DNA of 64,000 nucleotides from Symsagittifera roscoffensis (lineage: Eukaryota; Xenacoelomorpha; Acoela; Convolutidae): positions 51,594,938 through 51,658,937 of the forward strand of contig NC_087069.1 in assembly GCF_963678635.1 (NCBI RefSeq), in the 5' to 3' direction. Positions 35,690 to 49,500 of the stretch are shown here, piece after piece (within the stretch, counting starts at the first letter, position 1; each line of letters begins with the position of its first letter). The notes beneath the pieces are model-generated. The model did not search any database, was not told the origin of the DNA, and saw nothing but the letters and a program-made list of their open reading frames with translations. Position numbers and translations under genes: made by a program.

Positions 35690-36012
35690 CACTAGAGTTC
35701 CATGAATAAAAATTGATTATAATTGAGTTTCCTTGCCAGTGTCCACAAAAGTGAAAACAAATCGATTATTAATCAATAAACAATGGATTATAATATTACT
35801 ATTTTTAGAGGCAACAAAATCCTTTTCTCATCCATTATATTTGTTTTTTTTTCACTTTTGTGAACACTAACAATAAAACTAAATTATAATCGATTTTTTT
35901 TCAATTTTACAGAGATGCGAATTTCAACTCGTATTTGCCCATTAAGAACAAACCAAACTCCCCCCACCCCCCCCCCCCCCTCAACTTGTGTTCACTTTTC
36001 TTAAATGCGGGT
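35690..36012. mobile_element. Second copy of the 25343 TIR element, inverted and internally deleted
   Basis: Read on the minus strand it matches 25960-26430 and then the left end 'ccgcatttaag' of the element at 25343. Most of the middle is missing. It retains the 'attataatcgatt' words, the 'tttgcccattaa' block and a C run at 35957-35980. Confidence 0.6.
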
Positions 36013-37742
36013 GTTTTTAAGAGCCTTTTTGGACAAACTATAAGGACTGACAACAAATGACGAGAACTACCTTCTTTTAAATTTCCAGATTTTTCCGTTT
36101 CTTAAAACCTTAGTTTTCATCATCCCCTCTTAGTTTTTCAATTCGCGTGAAAATGTAAGAAACAGTGAGTTTATATAAATTGTCACACTCATTATTTCAT
36201 TTTTCTCGCTGACAATGTTTTTTTAGTAAAATTTTTTTACTCCACCGAGTTCACTACAACGCAAGACTTGTGCGGAAGATGAAAACTGGCATTTTTATAT
36301 ACCCTGAAAAAACTGATAAGTGCTTCAAAATTACAAATTGAAACTTTAAGAGAAGGTAGTTCAGATCATTCGCTGGCAGTCGATGTAAAACTTTAGTTCA
36401 AACTCTAATTAAAAAATGAGCAAAAAAGTTCTTATAAACAGGCGTTTTAGATAGTCAAAACCTGAAATTGTTCCAATAATCTACAAAAATGAATTACCAA
36501 TGAGCATGCATGAATCTTCATACTTTCCAATCTATTTTTGGGCCGCATTGAAAACGCATCTGGTTGAATTAAATCAGCTAAGTATTCTAAGACTTGAATT
36601 TCAAAAAGCAAGAATTTCCTAGAACCTCGTTAAAACGAGTTAAAATTTTATAGTTGGGGACAGAAATGTTGAAACTTAGTTAACTGATCTTGTTAATTTT
36701 GCTCAAAGTTTATTTTCTTTACTTAGTTTGTATGCTAAATATGTGATTGCCCTAATTTGAGTTAAAATTTTATTAAAATAGTTCTGATTGAAAGCAATGA
36801 GGATATCAGCTGTGCATTTGTTGATTTGCTTGAGCAATACTAATGCACAAAACTCGATTTTCTAGCAACCCGGGTCAAAACTTTTGCATAAAATTTCCAT
36901 AACAAAGAGGCTGAATGAGCCCAATTTTAGTTCGATTGATTGCCTGGTTATCACAGAAAAAATTAACCCTACGGCGCCCAATCAAGATCCCAATATATAC
37001 CATCCCAAACTTCTGATCCCTCGCATACTTCCATGGCAAATCAGGGGTTGAAAATTGGGCTCATTCATTTCCTTTTGGCTAAAAATAATTTCTTACAGGG
37101 AATCGCAACGATTCCTAGAGCAACCTGTGACCTCCTCTAGGCCTCGGTGCTGTCTCTGTTCCACCAGTGCCTAGAACTACTGTTTAATTGGGTCTAAATG
37201 AAAAATAATTAAAATGCTCAATGAACCTAGTTTGATTTTTTTTTAAATGGGTTGATTCAGTTTCTTTTGCTAAAATTTAGGCTCAATCAGCTCCTTTTGT
37301 TTAAAACAGGGCTAGAAAATTGTTTTCATCTAGTGCCCACAATAAAATAAAGACAAAAAAATGGGCTCCAATTCTGATCCCGTACGTTTCGCTCGGTTCT
37401 GTAGTTCGGCAAACGTTTAAATGACAATTTTTGACATGAAGGAAACCTAATTTGTGAATACTACCCGGATTGATAATCCTAGGAAAAAACTTTTGCCATC
37501 TAATGTTTTCCTAAAAGATGTACAGGCAATTTCCGTCATTCTATAACTTTTTCGTAAGGAAAATTTGAAAATAGCTATTGTTTTTCAAAAAAAAACAACA
37601 ACATATTTTAAAAAATGAAAGGTGTTTCTATGCCCTAATTACCAAAAAAAAAAAATTTTAATTTTTTTTTTCGTTTTTCAAACAATATGAATGAACATTT
37701 TATATATACTGGACTTAATCTAAGCATTTTGAGCTAAGAAAA
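36013..37742. other. Non-coding AT-rich stretch
   Basis: Nothing recognisable was found. A slightly less AT-rich portion at 36950-37200 has no open frame or splice pattern that I can support. Confidence 0.4.
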
Positions 37743-38199
37743 CTTGAAACCAGGGGCGGATTTAGGGGTGGGGGGCGGGGGGCGGACGCCCTTCCCCCCT
37801 CAGGGATTCGACACCCTGCCGACCCAAAGGGTCCCCCTTTGATACTTTTTCAGAAATCCATTTTTGGCCGACCGACCCTAAAATTTTTCAAAAGGCGCCT
37901 TTGGCTCCAATATATACTACCTTTGAGGGGGAGCGCGCGCTAAAAAAAACGCGATTTTTTTTTGTCAAAATTTTTCAAAAAGTGCCCAAAAACGGTTTTT
38001 TTTGACTGTTTTTCAACAATTTGCCTGCGGCGCACAAAATTTTGACAAAATAAGGGCAAAACAGTGCTTTCAGAGAGCTTGAAAAATCAATTTGCTCGAC
38101 CTAAAAAAAATAAAAGTCGTCAAAATTTTCGAAACTTTTTTGAAAATCCGCCCCCCCCCCCCCCCTCGAGAAAATCCTAGATCCGCCCCTGCTCGAAAC
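37743..38199. mobile_element. hAT-like MITE with 8-bp target duplication
   Basis: The element at 37751-38191 has inverted ends 'caggggcggatttaggg' and 'cctagatccgcccctg'. It is flanked by 'cttgaaac' (37743-37750) and 'ctcgaaac' (38192-38199), an 8-bp duplication with one mismatch. CAGGGGCG-type ends with 8-bp duplications are typical of hAT elements. There is no transposase. It is internally G/C-run-rich. Related fragments lie at 41455-41760 (inverted) and 55606-55830. Confidence 0.8.
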
Positions 38200-38469
38200 T
38201 GATATTAATTTTTTTTGTTAAAAATTTCATAGTTATAGTGTTTTGAAATTGTTTTGGTGATAGAAAAACGTCAACTTTGACCCTCGATTCTTGTCAAATG
38301 TAGGGTTTAAGTTATTGTGTAAATTTTTCCGCTGATGATTTCTTAAACTGAGTTTTTATAAAGGAAGTTATGCTTTAAAAATTGATTGTTTTCCATAAAT
38401 GAAATTGTTAAACAGACTTAAAATCTTTAGCATGACATTTTTCGCTTCAATTTAATAATATCTAATTTT

Positions 38470-38683
38470 ATAGAGAGTTGCAAAAAGTTAGGACAGACAG
38501 AATTAATTAAAAAGAGCAATCGTACCATTTTGACAGATTTTTGCATGCAATTTCTTTTTTCATACAACCTTGAGACACAAAATCGGACTGAAAAATTAGA
38601 TTTTGCATGCAGAGTTTTTCCAAAATAGGTCAATTGCTCTTTTTAATTAATTTTGTCTGTCCGAACTTTTTGCTACTAATTAT
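38470..38683. mobile_element. Tc1-type MITE, isolated copy
   Basis: The ends are near-perfect inverted repeats of about 45 bp ('gttgcaaaaagttaggaca' left; its complement 'gtccgaactttttgc' right), flanked by TA. It is the same family as the cluster at 50867-52503 and contains paired 'ttttgcatgca' words. No ORF. Confidence 0.85.
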
Positions 38684-40134
38684 AGTGATTTTCGAATTGT
38701 ATTTTGATGCACCAAATAGATCTTTTAAAGTTGAGATTTAGAAAAGACAAAGTTGAAGGTTAAGGTCAAAGTCCCGCTCTTAAAAAATGAGATTACATTG
38801 TCTAGACAGTCTCCTCAACTGTCAAAAAAACGTGCAATGATACCAAATTACTTAAGAAAATGCTGCTCACAGACTAAATAAAGCCGTTTTATTACCGCCC
38901 AAATTCACAAAAATATCCTCCTTAATAGCTTATTACACCCAAATTTCCTCTAAAAGCAACCTCAATAAGTCTAAACTTGACAAACAATATTTCAAATTTA
39001 TCTCAATTATTTTGCAAATGCAGAAACAGTTATTTATTTATGCAATTTACATATAGCGCTTTTTTTGAAAATTCAAGTTACGAATTCGAGTAAGTGTTTT
39101 TTTTGCATCCAAGAGTCAACGTTTTTTTTGACAGCTAAGTCGCTGAAAAGAATTTTTTGATTCGATTTCAGTCGTTTAAGACTTTTTTCGATTTCAGTCG
39201 TTAACTGCCATTTGATAACAGAACAGAAAAATCTCAAGTTCCATTGTCCTATTTATCCTTTACCATTTTTGCGTACCCAACTTTTTCAAGAATTTCATTT
39301 CGCCGTGATGCGGAATCCAAAAACAAATATCAAAAAAGTTATCTTGGCGTCGAGAAAAAAGCTTAAAACATTTGCATCTCAGAGCGACAAAGAGTGATTC
39401 CTTAATATTTTGTTGATCAGTGTTGCCCGATTTGGTCGGAAAGTTCGGCGATACTTGCTCAGTAACCGAGTGTTCTTTACTTGATAAGTTTTGTTCGCTT
39501 TGTATTGGCAAAAAGTACCATTTAGGTGTAGACTACACAACACTGCCCTTTTTATTTAGTACCAAAGATCACAACCTAAATTCACCATTTTGATTTCTTC
39601 TCATAAACCTATCAGCAAATGTGCCAAATTAAACAGGCTAGAAACAGTTTCAAAATCGTCTGTTTCCGACTTAATTCCAGATAGTTCCAGTTATTGTAAA
39701 GGCTACCGCCGAGTTTGTTTAGATTTAAAGGCGTGAATGGCGTTTCTCTAAACAAGATAACTGGCTTGGTTTATTTAGATTGTTTGGGCTGTATGTGAAT
39801 CTAAGAGAGCCTAAGGGTTAATTGGTTAAATCAGTTTCAATTCGGGTGGAATTTGGGTATTTCGCAGTGAACCAAACTTGTTCTTTTTTGAAAAAAAAAA
39901 TGAACCGGGGCTTATAGGTTTCCACTTGATTAGAGTTACAAAAAATTTGAATTGTACAATTTTATCCGATTTATTTAATTATATTGTTCGAATGGTTGTT
40001 TTTATGATCAAATTTATTCTCAAATTTCAATATTTTAGCAAAATCTGAAGTAAAAAACCTCGAAATCCTGCGATGTTCTCAATTTGAGCTCCCAAAACAA
40101 AACTGACCTATTCTAGAAGTTAACAATCGCAAAA
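38684..40134. other. Upstream region of the five-exon gene
   Basis: No other gene is visible. 39120-39210 has a short duplication around 'gatttcagtcgtt'. A 'ctattctag' at 40106-40114 just before the start codon could be a trans- or cis-splice acceptor, or simply leader sequence. No TATA box can be singled out. Confidence 0.4.
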
Positions 40135-40510
40135 ATGACGTCCGTGCTGCTCGAAAAAACTTCTTACGATTCGTCCCAAAGACCTTCAACATCAACTGGA
40201 ATTTATCACAATGATTATTTCCCAAATCAAGATTACAAATCCAATTCACATCCAAATGACAACTCTCCCAACTCTCAAAATACACAAAATTCCCAAATTT
40301 ACTCCCACAAAAGTCCAGAATTCAATGATGACGAGGAGTTTAATTTTGCCGACGATACGAGATCCGGAAGGTCCTCGACATTCCATGGGAGTCCCGTCAA
40401 AACATCCGAGTCTGCGAACTCCAATGAAAACTCACAGGCCGAGCAGCCTAAGTCAGCATCGAATCCTCCGACAATGCGGAGACCGAGATCCAACACTGGA
40501 ACTTCATTAG
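40135..40510 (+). CDS. Exon 1 of the five-exon gene
   Basis: The ATG at 40135 follows 'cgcaaaa'. It has 125 full codons plus one base. Ser/Asn/Gln-rich disordered N-terminus. The open frame continues only a few codons into the intron. Confidence 0.7.
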
Positions 40511-43500
40511 GTACAAAAAGTTGCAGAATTACTTGAAAAAAGCAAAAGATCAGCTTTAGAAAAAAAATGCAACAACAGTTTTTTTCAGATAAAAAATGTC
40601 AATTCAAAAGTCAGAGTTGCATGCAAAAACTTCCCCAATGAAATCATATGCTATTTTTTATTTAATTTCGTGTTTGCGAACTTTTTGCTACTTTTTATAT
40701 AGTTAACGCCACTTTTTAACAATTTTTTTTTCAGTTAACGATTCTGAACGACTTTTTTCAGTCTAAACCTGCTCATTTTTAAGGCTGAAATTATAATAGT
40801 AATAGATAACAAATTGTTTTCAAATGATATCTAGTTGAATAGTTATTTAAAGATACAAAACCAAATCTGAATCGTATCGAAGAACACCATTAGCCAAAAC
40901 GTTTTCACGTTTCTCAAAAAAAATATCATGCCAAAACACTAGAAGCCTCGAAGCATCGTTTTTGACCTATTGAATTCCTGAAAGTTATTCTTTCAATTTG
41001 CTTCAAACTAATTATAGTGGTTAAGAGCTGACAAAATTGTGATTTAAAAAGTATTAATCTCAACTCAATATTAGTTAAGAAAAAACTTCTTGAAGTTTGG
41101 GCCAAATAAAAATCATAATTATAAATTTTTTTCAAGCAATCTAAATGTTAACCTAATATTTTTCTCCAGGCTCCAAGAGTAACTCGAATGGAGGACATAA
41201 GAAAAGAGCTAGCTACTGTACTTTTGAAAGTGGGAATGCATACGACACTTCATCTCTGTCTAGTTGTGGAAGCAATCAAAGTCGAAACTCAGGTATCGAT
41301 TCCAAAATCAAATTTCAAAGAGTTGAGAGGCATGTACCCATTTGATAATCCAAACAATATATTTCAAAAAAAATTTCAAATTAATTTCATTAAAAAATTT
41401 TCGACTTTTTTTATGTCAACTAATTTGATTTTTCGAGCTCTCAAAAATCAATATTAAGACCATATTTTGACCAAATTTTCTGCGCCGCAGGCTAAATATT
41501 GAAAAAACGCCAAAAAAGGCGTTTTGGGCACCTTTAGCAAAATTTTGACTAAAATTTTGCGTTTTTGGCGCGCGCTTCCTCCTGAAATTGAGTATATATT
41601 GGCGCCTAACAAGGAGCCTTTAGGAAAAATTTCGGCAACCAAAAATGGAGACAAAAGAAGACCCTTAAACAAGTACAAGGGAGACCCTGTGGGTCGACAG
41701 GCCGTCAAATCCCTGAAAAAAGCGTGCGCCACACCCACCACCCCCCCCCCACCCCCACCTAAATCTGCAGGTGATTTTGGCTATTTTGGAATCACAGAAA
41801 AAAAATTGTATTTTTTATCCACAAAATTTGTATACCGAGAGAAAACTTTAAAAAAAATTTTTCCGAAACCGGAAAAATTTACCTTAGTTAACAATGAATA
41901 ACAAAGAAATCAGGATTGCAAGTGTGTAGTAGAAAAAAAAACAACCAATCGTACCTAGTGCTTATTTGACCGATTCAAATTTTTGCGCCAAAAATTTTTT
42001 ACACCCAAATACAATTTACTTAAAAACCAAGTAATCCTTAAACAAGGTACCCGGGTTGACATAAATGCTTATCACACAGTTCCATACTGGAAAAAATGCT
42101 TCTCAAACGATTCCATTCAATTCCATAGAAAAAAAAAATGGTATGAAACTCACATGATAACCATTTTTTCCATACAATGGAATAGTATGATAGCCATTTA
42201 TCATTAGAAGGAGCTGTATGATAGGTGTTTTTGCCTTAAAAGTTGTGTTTTGTTTCTATTTTCATTTTCTGAAACAATTTGGCTTCTGTTTGCAGCCGAA
42301 CCCAAGTGACCAAGACCTTGGTTACTCAAAGCACCAAAAGTTGAACAATCTTGCTTTCACAATGCATAAAAAAACGACCTAATTTGTCTTCGAGTTGTGT
42401 TTCACAAATGATATAACAAATGTAACAAACTTTTAATTTTCGGCAAAATTTTTCAATGATGATTATTTTGAATTTTTGAGTTTTCAGTTTATCAATCATT
42501 GATCAGGGCATACATAAACACGCCATTCAAATGAAATAGGAATTTTCAAAAAAACGAAAAAATTGAGACAAAATTTCAAAATTATTTGGAAAATTTTTTT
42601 GTCACGGCTAAAATTTTGTTTAACGAAAAAATATTTATCATACCATTTTCATAGAATGGAAATCGTATGACAAACAGTTTTGGTAAAAAAATAAAATGGG
42701 CCAACTTGATCTAACTTAATCAGAAAAAGAATCAAGATCACTTGAACTTACAAAAAATTCTTTTTAAAGGTTTTCCTGAAAAAAAAATTCAATGAAAAAA
42801 AATGCTGTTCATACACTTTTCATAAATCGAAATTCTATGATAAACATTCTATGATAAAAGTTTTTTTTAGAACCCACGCATGGAATTGTATTATAATCAA
42901 TTTTTTATGGAATTATATGATAAGCAACTTTTTTCTATGAAGGTCAACCCGGGTAACTAGAAAAAATTGAAATTAAATTAGTCCAATTGATTTTAACTTC
43001 ACTTTTCGAACTTTACTAAAACTTTTTGACTACTTTTATATTGGTAATAAACTATTCTAGTACTACGAGCTATGTACAACTAGTGTATAATTACCTAAAA
43101 GGGTAAAACGAATAAAATAGTGTGTTAATTCAAAGCGTTCTAAAAGGACAACTGAGCGAACACTCTACGATCAACCGGTGGTCGTATCGAACTAAGTTAA
43201 CTGTTTTTAAATTAAAAACCGAAGGTATTTCAAAACAGCTAAAAACAAATCACAACATTTCCCACCGGAAAAAAAACAACAAATTCACCAACTTATACTA
43301 TATACACCCATTTTCTTCCCTTCAAACTAGGAACAAAATTTTACAAACTGCGCCACCAAAAAAGCAGTACGGCAAGCAAAACCTTGTCTACAAAAAAAGT
43401 AAGAAGGTACAAATGTACAGGGTGATCATACAGAATTTACAGTTATACAGAAATTGGGATAAAAATAAATTAACTATTCTAAGAATAAAATAAAACACTA

Positions 43501-46500
43501 GTGTGCAAGATGTACGTTTAACATGTACAACGTTGTCTACAGTAAAATGATCAATTAAGAGTACTATCAGATGAACTAAAGAAAGGTTCTGTTTTTTTAG
43601 TTAAGTGAAAATCAGTTAAATTGTTTGTCGAATTCATCTAATTTAGCTTTTACTTCTGAGTCGATGGTCGAGGATGTATCGCGCGATTTCTCTACATCGT
43701 CGAGTGTGTCGTTGGTGTTCGGTTGGAATAAAGAGTGGGACCCTGAAGAGGTGCTTCTAAAAAAATGACACAATTGGCGTATAATTTGGTCTGTCCTATG
43801 CGCACGATTTCTTTGATGACCAAGTAAGTGTGGTTGCTGAGACCAGGGTTCCTAATGGTGAAGCCTCCGCTAACGATGTCAACAATTCCAACGGTGAGGT
43901 AATCACGAATGTTGCTCTGGGTTGGTTGTTAATGTGAATTTGTGATGGAAATGTCGGCTGGTCATCTTTTTCGAGCACTACGCCAAAAAAACGGCGTTCT
44001 CCTAAAAATTTAGGTGTCCGACGTTCCTGCGCGGTCTTTCGTGTCTTGATTGTGGGTTTGATGGGACCACAGCTTCTGGGGCACTATCTAGCATGATTGG
44101 GTTACCCTCCGTACCTTCTATCTAGGCAGAGTCGTGTATTTCTATAATCTCCCGTTGGTCCGTATTAACTAATAGATTTGGTCTCAATTGAGGGGAGTGG
44201 GCATCACCTGTAACACTTAACCCTTGAATAGACTCGTATTGGTGGCTCGAGGGTAAGTGATTATTAGTCACGTCGTCAAAATAACCGTCTATAATCCCGT
44301 CCACAGAGTTTAACTCAAGGATGACGAAGAACCTGAAGAGATCTGGATGAGGTCTTGGGTTGTCTCTACGTCTGTTGGTGAATCCGACACCTGCGTTGAT
44401 CCGCCCGCTCCTGAGGTGCCCTGCCTTGGCTGAGGTGTGACCGTCACTAAAGTCTTTATTGGGGAGAAAGATTCCTCTTCCCGGCTAAACTTAAATGTGA
44501 GTGTGACTTGACCCCGATGGCTGGTTGGTTCACCATATTTAGGGACCGGGTAGTAGTTTTCATTTTTTTTACAAATCTGATTTTCGTAAAAGATGACCGT
44601 TATCGATGCTTATTGTATGGTCTGGGGAGTCAAGGATATCCTTCTTTACTAAATTAAAATAAAGTTCCCCTTTTTTCCTGTTGGTAGCCCTTCTATATAA
44701 TTTACCTCCAGCAACTAGTTTCTTCATTGTGTCAGACCCTCTAGACTGTTTGTGGCTCTCTGGTGGTATAGTTGTGCTCGGAATGGTTGCGCTAGCGGTA
44801 CGTTGTCTTTCGGGTCCGATGGGCTGTGTTTCTCTTCATAGAGGTACCCGTCTTCCGTCCCGTCGTGCAGTTCCCAGTTGCTGGCCGTCTGCTGGAAAGG
44901 ATTGATTTCCCTTTATCTAAATGGTTATCAAAGGAAATCAGGTTTTTCCATCCAGTGTTAGCCGTTTTATTAAATTGTTAATTTTAGCTTGCTTTGAAAT
45001 TCTCAAGTTCCAGATAACTTTTTTTATCAAAGAATTTAGAGCGGGCTTCGGTAACTCGAATGACATTGCCAGTAACTTGGGCTTCATCGTATGAACTTAT
45101 CTTTCAACCAGCCCATTGGATCTATGGTCGCCGATTAAACAATTAATGATCTAGATGTGGAATTTTTCGCAGACATTTATAAAATTGTGAGATAAAGAGC
45201 ATGGTCGACTCTAATCTTTCTTGGAAAACTGTGAGGGTGGCAGTAGTCATTTAAGAAAGAAACCACACTGTTCGCGGGTGTGTTATTTACGATCTTGGCC
45301 GATGGGAATTTAGTGAATCGATCGATGCATAGAAGAATGTATTTTTGTTTTCCCCAGAACGCGTCCATTGGTCCTGCGAAATCCAGATTTATTTCTTCAT
45401 TAGCAAAGAACAATCTCGGCAATTTTGTAATATTGTCGGTACCTAGCAAAACTTTGAGGCTCTTATCAGCTTTCAAGCATTGGCTACAGGAGTTCCTGTG
45501 GTGGTAGATCTCTTGATAGATGTGCAGCCACCACATATATTCTGAGAGAGACTTCATCTCTAACTGGCCTGGCTGGGTCTCGTGTAGCATAGTATTGAAA
45601 TTCCCCTGATGGTAGCTGGTACGACTAGTTTGCTGTCAAGAAATAGTAGGTCATCTTTCACGTGGAGATCTTTAGCAAAGTTTTTCATGTAACTTCCGTG
45701 GATGACCATTGGTCGATTCGTCTTCATTGTCTCGATCAGGTCCCATATCACTTTGTCTTCCGTAGTAATTAGTTGAAGTTTTTTTGAACAGTGGTTTTCG
45801 GGAAGTATGGGAGACGTTAGTAATTTTGAATCTGATTTGTACCCCTTGAGTAGATTTGCGTGGTCGTCCGGAGGATGGTCGTCTTTAAATTTAAGGGCAA
45901 AATTATGTTCTTCCGGAATTATTAATAAACGGCCGGTAATTTCCTCCGTTTTCCTAAAGACGAAATTCTTTTTAAATAGTGTTAAAAATTGTTTGTTTTT
46001 AAAAATGAAATGTAAAATGGACCTTGTCCGAAAAGTGATGCTCTTAAAATTGAATTTCGAATTATCGATAGGTAGACATTTTGAGTTACAATTTTCCGTT
46101 CGAGTGTATGAATAATCCCAGATTTCTATTGACTGTGCGAAGCGTCCACTGTGCGAAGCGTCCATTTTAAACCTACCGTTATCTTTTATGTCGAAGCGGC
46201 TGTTCTCTGTGATATTTACAGTTTCGGATTTCAGTTTTTCGAAGGGCGAAGAATGAATATTATCCCATTTTTATACAGATTTTTTATTCAGTAGTGGACT
46301 TAATAGAGAGCTTAGGGTAAATAAATTCGGGACGAATTTCACATACTGATTTATCGAGCCGAAGAACGATCGCAGTTCCGAAATGTTCTTAGGGATTGGT
46401 AAGTTCTTGATGGCGTCTGCCTTACCGACAAACGGTCGTACTCCCTCGCCGGAGATTTTGAAGCCTAGCCATTCTATTTCTGATTTGGAAAACGGACACT

Positions 46501-49500
46501 TCCCCCATTTCACCGCCATATTGTTCTTTGATTTCAAAAACGCACACTTTTCCCATTTCACCGCCATATTGTTCTTAACTAGGATTGCTGAAATTTTTTA
46601 GACTATTGCTTTATGTTCTTCCAATGATCCTCTCGAAGCTACCAGAAAGTCGTCTATATAACAGTTTGTGAACTGTATGTTCTTTAAAAGTGATTCCATG
46701 GCCCGTTGGATTTCGTTGGGCATGTCTCCCAATCCATAAAATCTAGTTGAAAATTGATAGGTTCCAGTTGTTTCACCAACTACTATACTAAAATTACACT
46801 GTTTGCTCGTTTGATCGCACAATTTGAGTTGACTGTAAGCGTTTTTCAGATCTAAGTTGCTGAACCAACCTTTTTCATTGGATTTCTCTGAAATTTGTAG
46901 GGCCACGTTGTCTATAAGCTCGTGAATATTTGGCATTTGGTACTTATTTTTAAACATCTGATCATTTAATAATTTAGAACCTAATGCCAATTTAATTGAA
47001 CCGTCTCTCTTCCGTGTAATCCAAATCGGGCTGAATAAACATCTTCGTCGCATTTTTCTTGTTTTATTATGTGACCTTCGGTCTCCATTCTTTTCAGTTC
47101 TTCAGTTACCCCAGCGAGTAAGTGAAGGGAACTCTTCTCCCTTTTGCTTGTACTAGTTTAAGCGGTGTGTGAAAGTAGGTTACTTCGTGGTCATTGGGTA
47201 TTTTCCCCACTCTGGTGAATAATTCTTCGAACTCGCTAAAGATTTTGTCATTAAAAGAATTGGATTTATACACTTACTCTCGAATGGTGGTTGGTTGACC
47301 ATGCAGTTTGATTGGGGCTTTTCTTCTGTGTCACTTCTATGCCTAACTTGGGTGGAATGTCAATCCCCAGTATGTTTCGTTCATAAGCACCTGTTATGAA
47401 GAACGGTGTTTCTTCGCTGATCCACCCATTAGATTGTGTCCTCACGATTATCTTTCCTATTATGCTGATCGTATCGTCAGTAAAGCCACAATACAAATCT
47501 TTAATTCGTTTGTCCACCGGGTAAATTTTTAGGTTCGGGTATATTAGTTTGATCTCGAGCAACACGTTTTGTTTTGAAAAACTTACAGGGCTTGCTGAGT
47601 CAACTGGTATGTTCATATTTACAATCATCTCCCAACCCATTTCTATGTTCAGCAGTTTCTTAGTTTCAAGTCTGTTTTTATCGTAAATTGTTCTCACGCT
47701 CAGTACTGAGAAGTCGTCATAGTCGCTCTGCCCGTATTCGTTCCAGGCGCTTATCACGTCACACGGTTCTTGGTTTTCGCCCCACGAGCTTTCCGGAGAG
47801 ACGTATGTATAACTCTCAGTATTTACATAATTATCGTTTACAGTTTTTACAGTGGGTCGTTTGTTACGGGATTTATATAATTTGGCGAAGTGTCCTTTTT
47901 TTAATACAATTTTTTAAAGTTATGTCCTTCGCTGAGCATACGTTTAGGTGCCCTTTCATAAAAGGATTCCCAAATTTCATGCAACTTTCTATATTGAGGC
48001 TTGGTTCCTTCTTAATCTGATTATGATTCTTAAAAGATTTAGAACGATTTAGAACGGGAAAATTGTCCCATTGGTCAATGATGGTGCCATATTTGTCAAT
48101 TGTCGGTGATTAAAAAATGCCTTCTCATCAATCAAGGCTTGGTTGAGGGCTTCTGTCGTACTTATCGTGGCTGAAATCAGTTTCCTTTGGGTGTCTGTGT
48201 TTCTAATGTTACAAATGAAAACATCCCTTATCCATTACGCTTCGTTGTTTTCCTTTATAGTACACGTACTCGCCAAGTCCGTTAGCGCTCCCCAGAATTC
48301 TTCATATGATTCCCGGTCTTTCTGTTTGCGGTTGAGTTATTTATACCTCTCGAACGTTGTGTTAGGCGGCTTGTTGAATGCTGCATCAAGTAGGGTCCAG
48401 AACTCTGTGAAAGAGATTGCTAAAATCTTGACCCTCGGGTTCTTTTGCGTAAAGACTCTTTTTCCTTCGCTCCCTAGGGGTAGGAACAAAACTGAGCGCC
48501 GTTTCTTATCCGCCTCCGTCCGTCTCATTCCGTTAAACTTCCTTTTCTCCTCGTTGATCCGCTTTTCTTCGGCGGCTTCGCACCGTTTCATAGCGTTTCT
48601 ATTCCTCGTCTCTCTGATGGCTCTGTCCGTGTCCGACTCGCTTCCTGTGACTTGTTCGAGGTTGGAGATTTGCGTTTCTGGAGCGTCTGGTCTATGTAGA
48701 CTCTCATTCATTGTCCAGATTTTTCTTTGCATTAATCGCCAATTGAAGTTAGCCGCTCCATTGAGTCCAGGCATGCGGTGGTTCTAAGGTGTGGTTAGGC
48801 CATAAGGGGGGATTCCACGCACAATCGAAGCCTTAGACTGCGCCATAATAAAGTATTCTAATACTACGAGCTATGTACAACTATTGTACAATTACTCAAA
48901 AAGGTAAAACGAATCAAATAGAGTGTTAATTTAAACCGTTCTAAGAAAACAACTGAACGAACACTCTACGATCGACCGGTGGTCGTATTGAAATAAATTA
49001 ACAAGGTATTTAATTAAATACCGAAGGTCATTTAAAACAGCTAAAAACAAATCACAACCATTGAAAATTACAATTTAAATTTAAATTAAATAGCAGATGT
49101 TTCGTTAGTTTCCAGACAAAGCGTCTCTACGAGAAAATAACAGCCAAACTTGTGTATATTAAACAATATTCCAAAATTATGATAGCTCTACTGCTTATTT
49201 GTTTCAATCTCATGATTCGTTAATGAAAAAGTTAGAGAAAAAATACCAAGACTGGCAGTTTAGTTCTGAATAAATTTCTGGTTTTAAAAAAATTGCCAAT
49301 TTTTTAAATCGTTTTGTAGGTAGAAATTGTAGCTACGTCTAAGTGGCTATTCAAATAGGTAACCGGGTTGTCCTGCTTGAACGGAAAACGCTAGCTATGC
49401 ATCTCCACGCCTTAAGCCTATCTAAAAAATAATACAACTGTTCTAATATCTGTATGTTAACTGGTTTGTTTTTGATTCCGGTAATTTAAACTGTTACTGT

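Larger units (their letters stand above)
43045..49059 (-). mobile_element. Complete but decayed Ty3/gypsy LTR retrotransposon
   Basis: A 6.0 kb element with two LTRs of about 213 bp, a primer-binding site next to the upstream LTR and a purine tract next to the downstream LTR. Gag, protease, RT, RNase H remnant and integrase lie in the standard gypsy order on the minus strand, all with stops or frame changes. It lies in intron 2 of the host gene in the antisense direction. 'attg' next to both outer ends may be the target duplication. LTR divergence is obvious by eye (roughly 15-20%), so the insertion is old. Confidence 0.9.

Noticed and set aside
43122-43493. 123-codon + strand ORF at the gypsy 3' end
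   Set aside because: It crosses the LTR and purine tract antisense to the element and does not recur in the other LTR.
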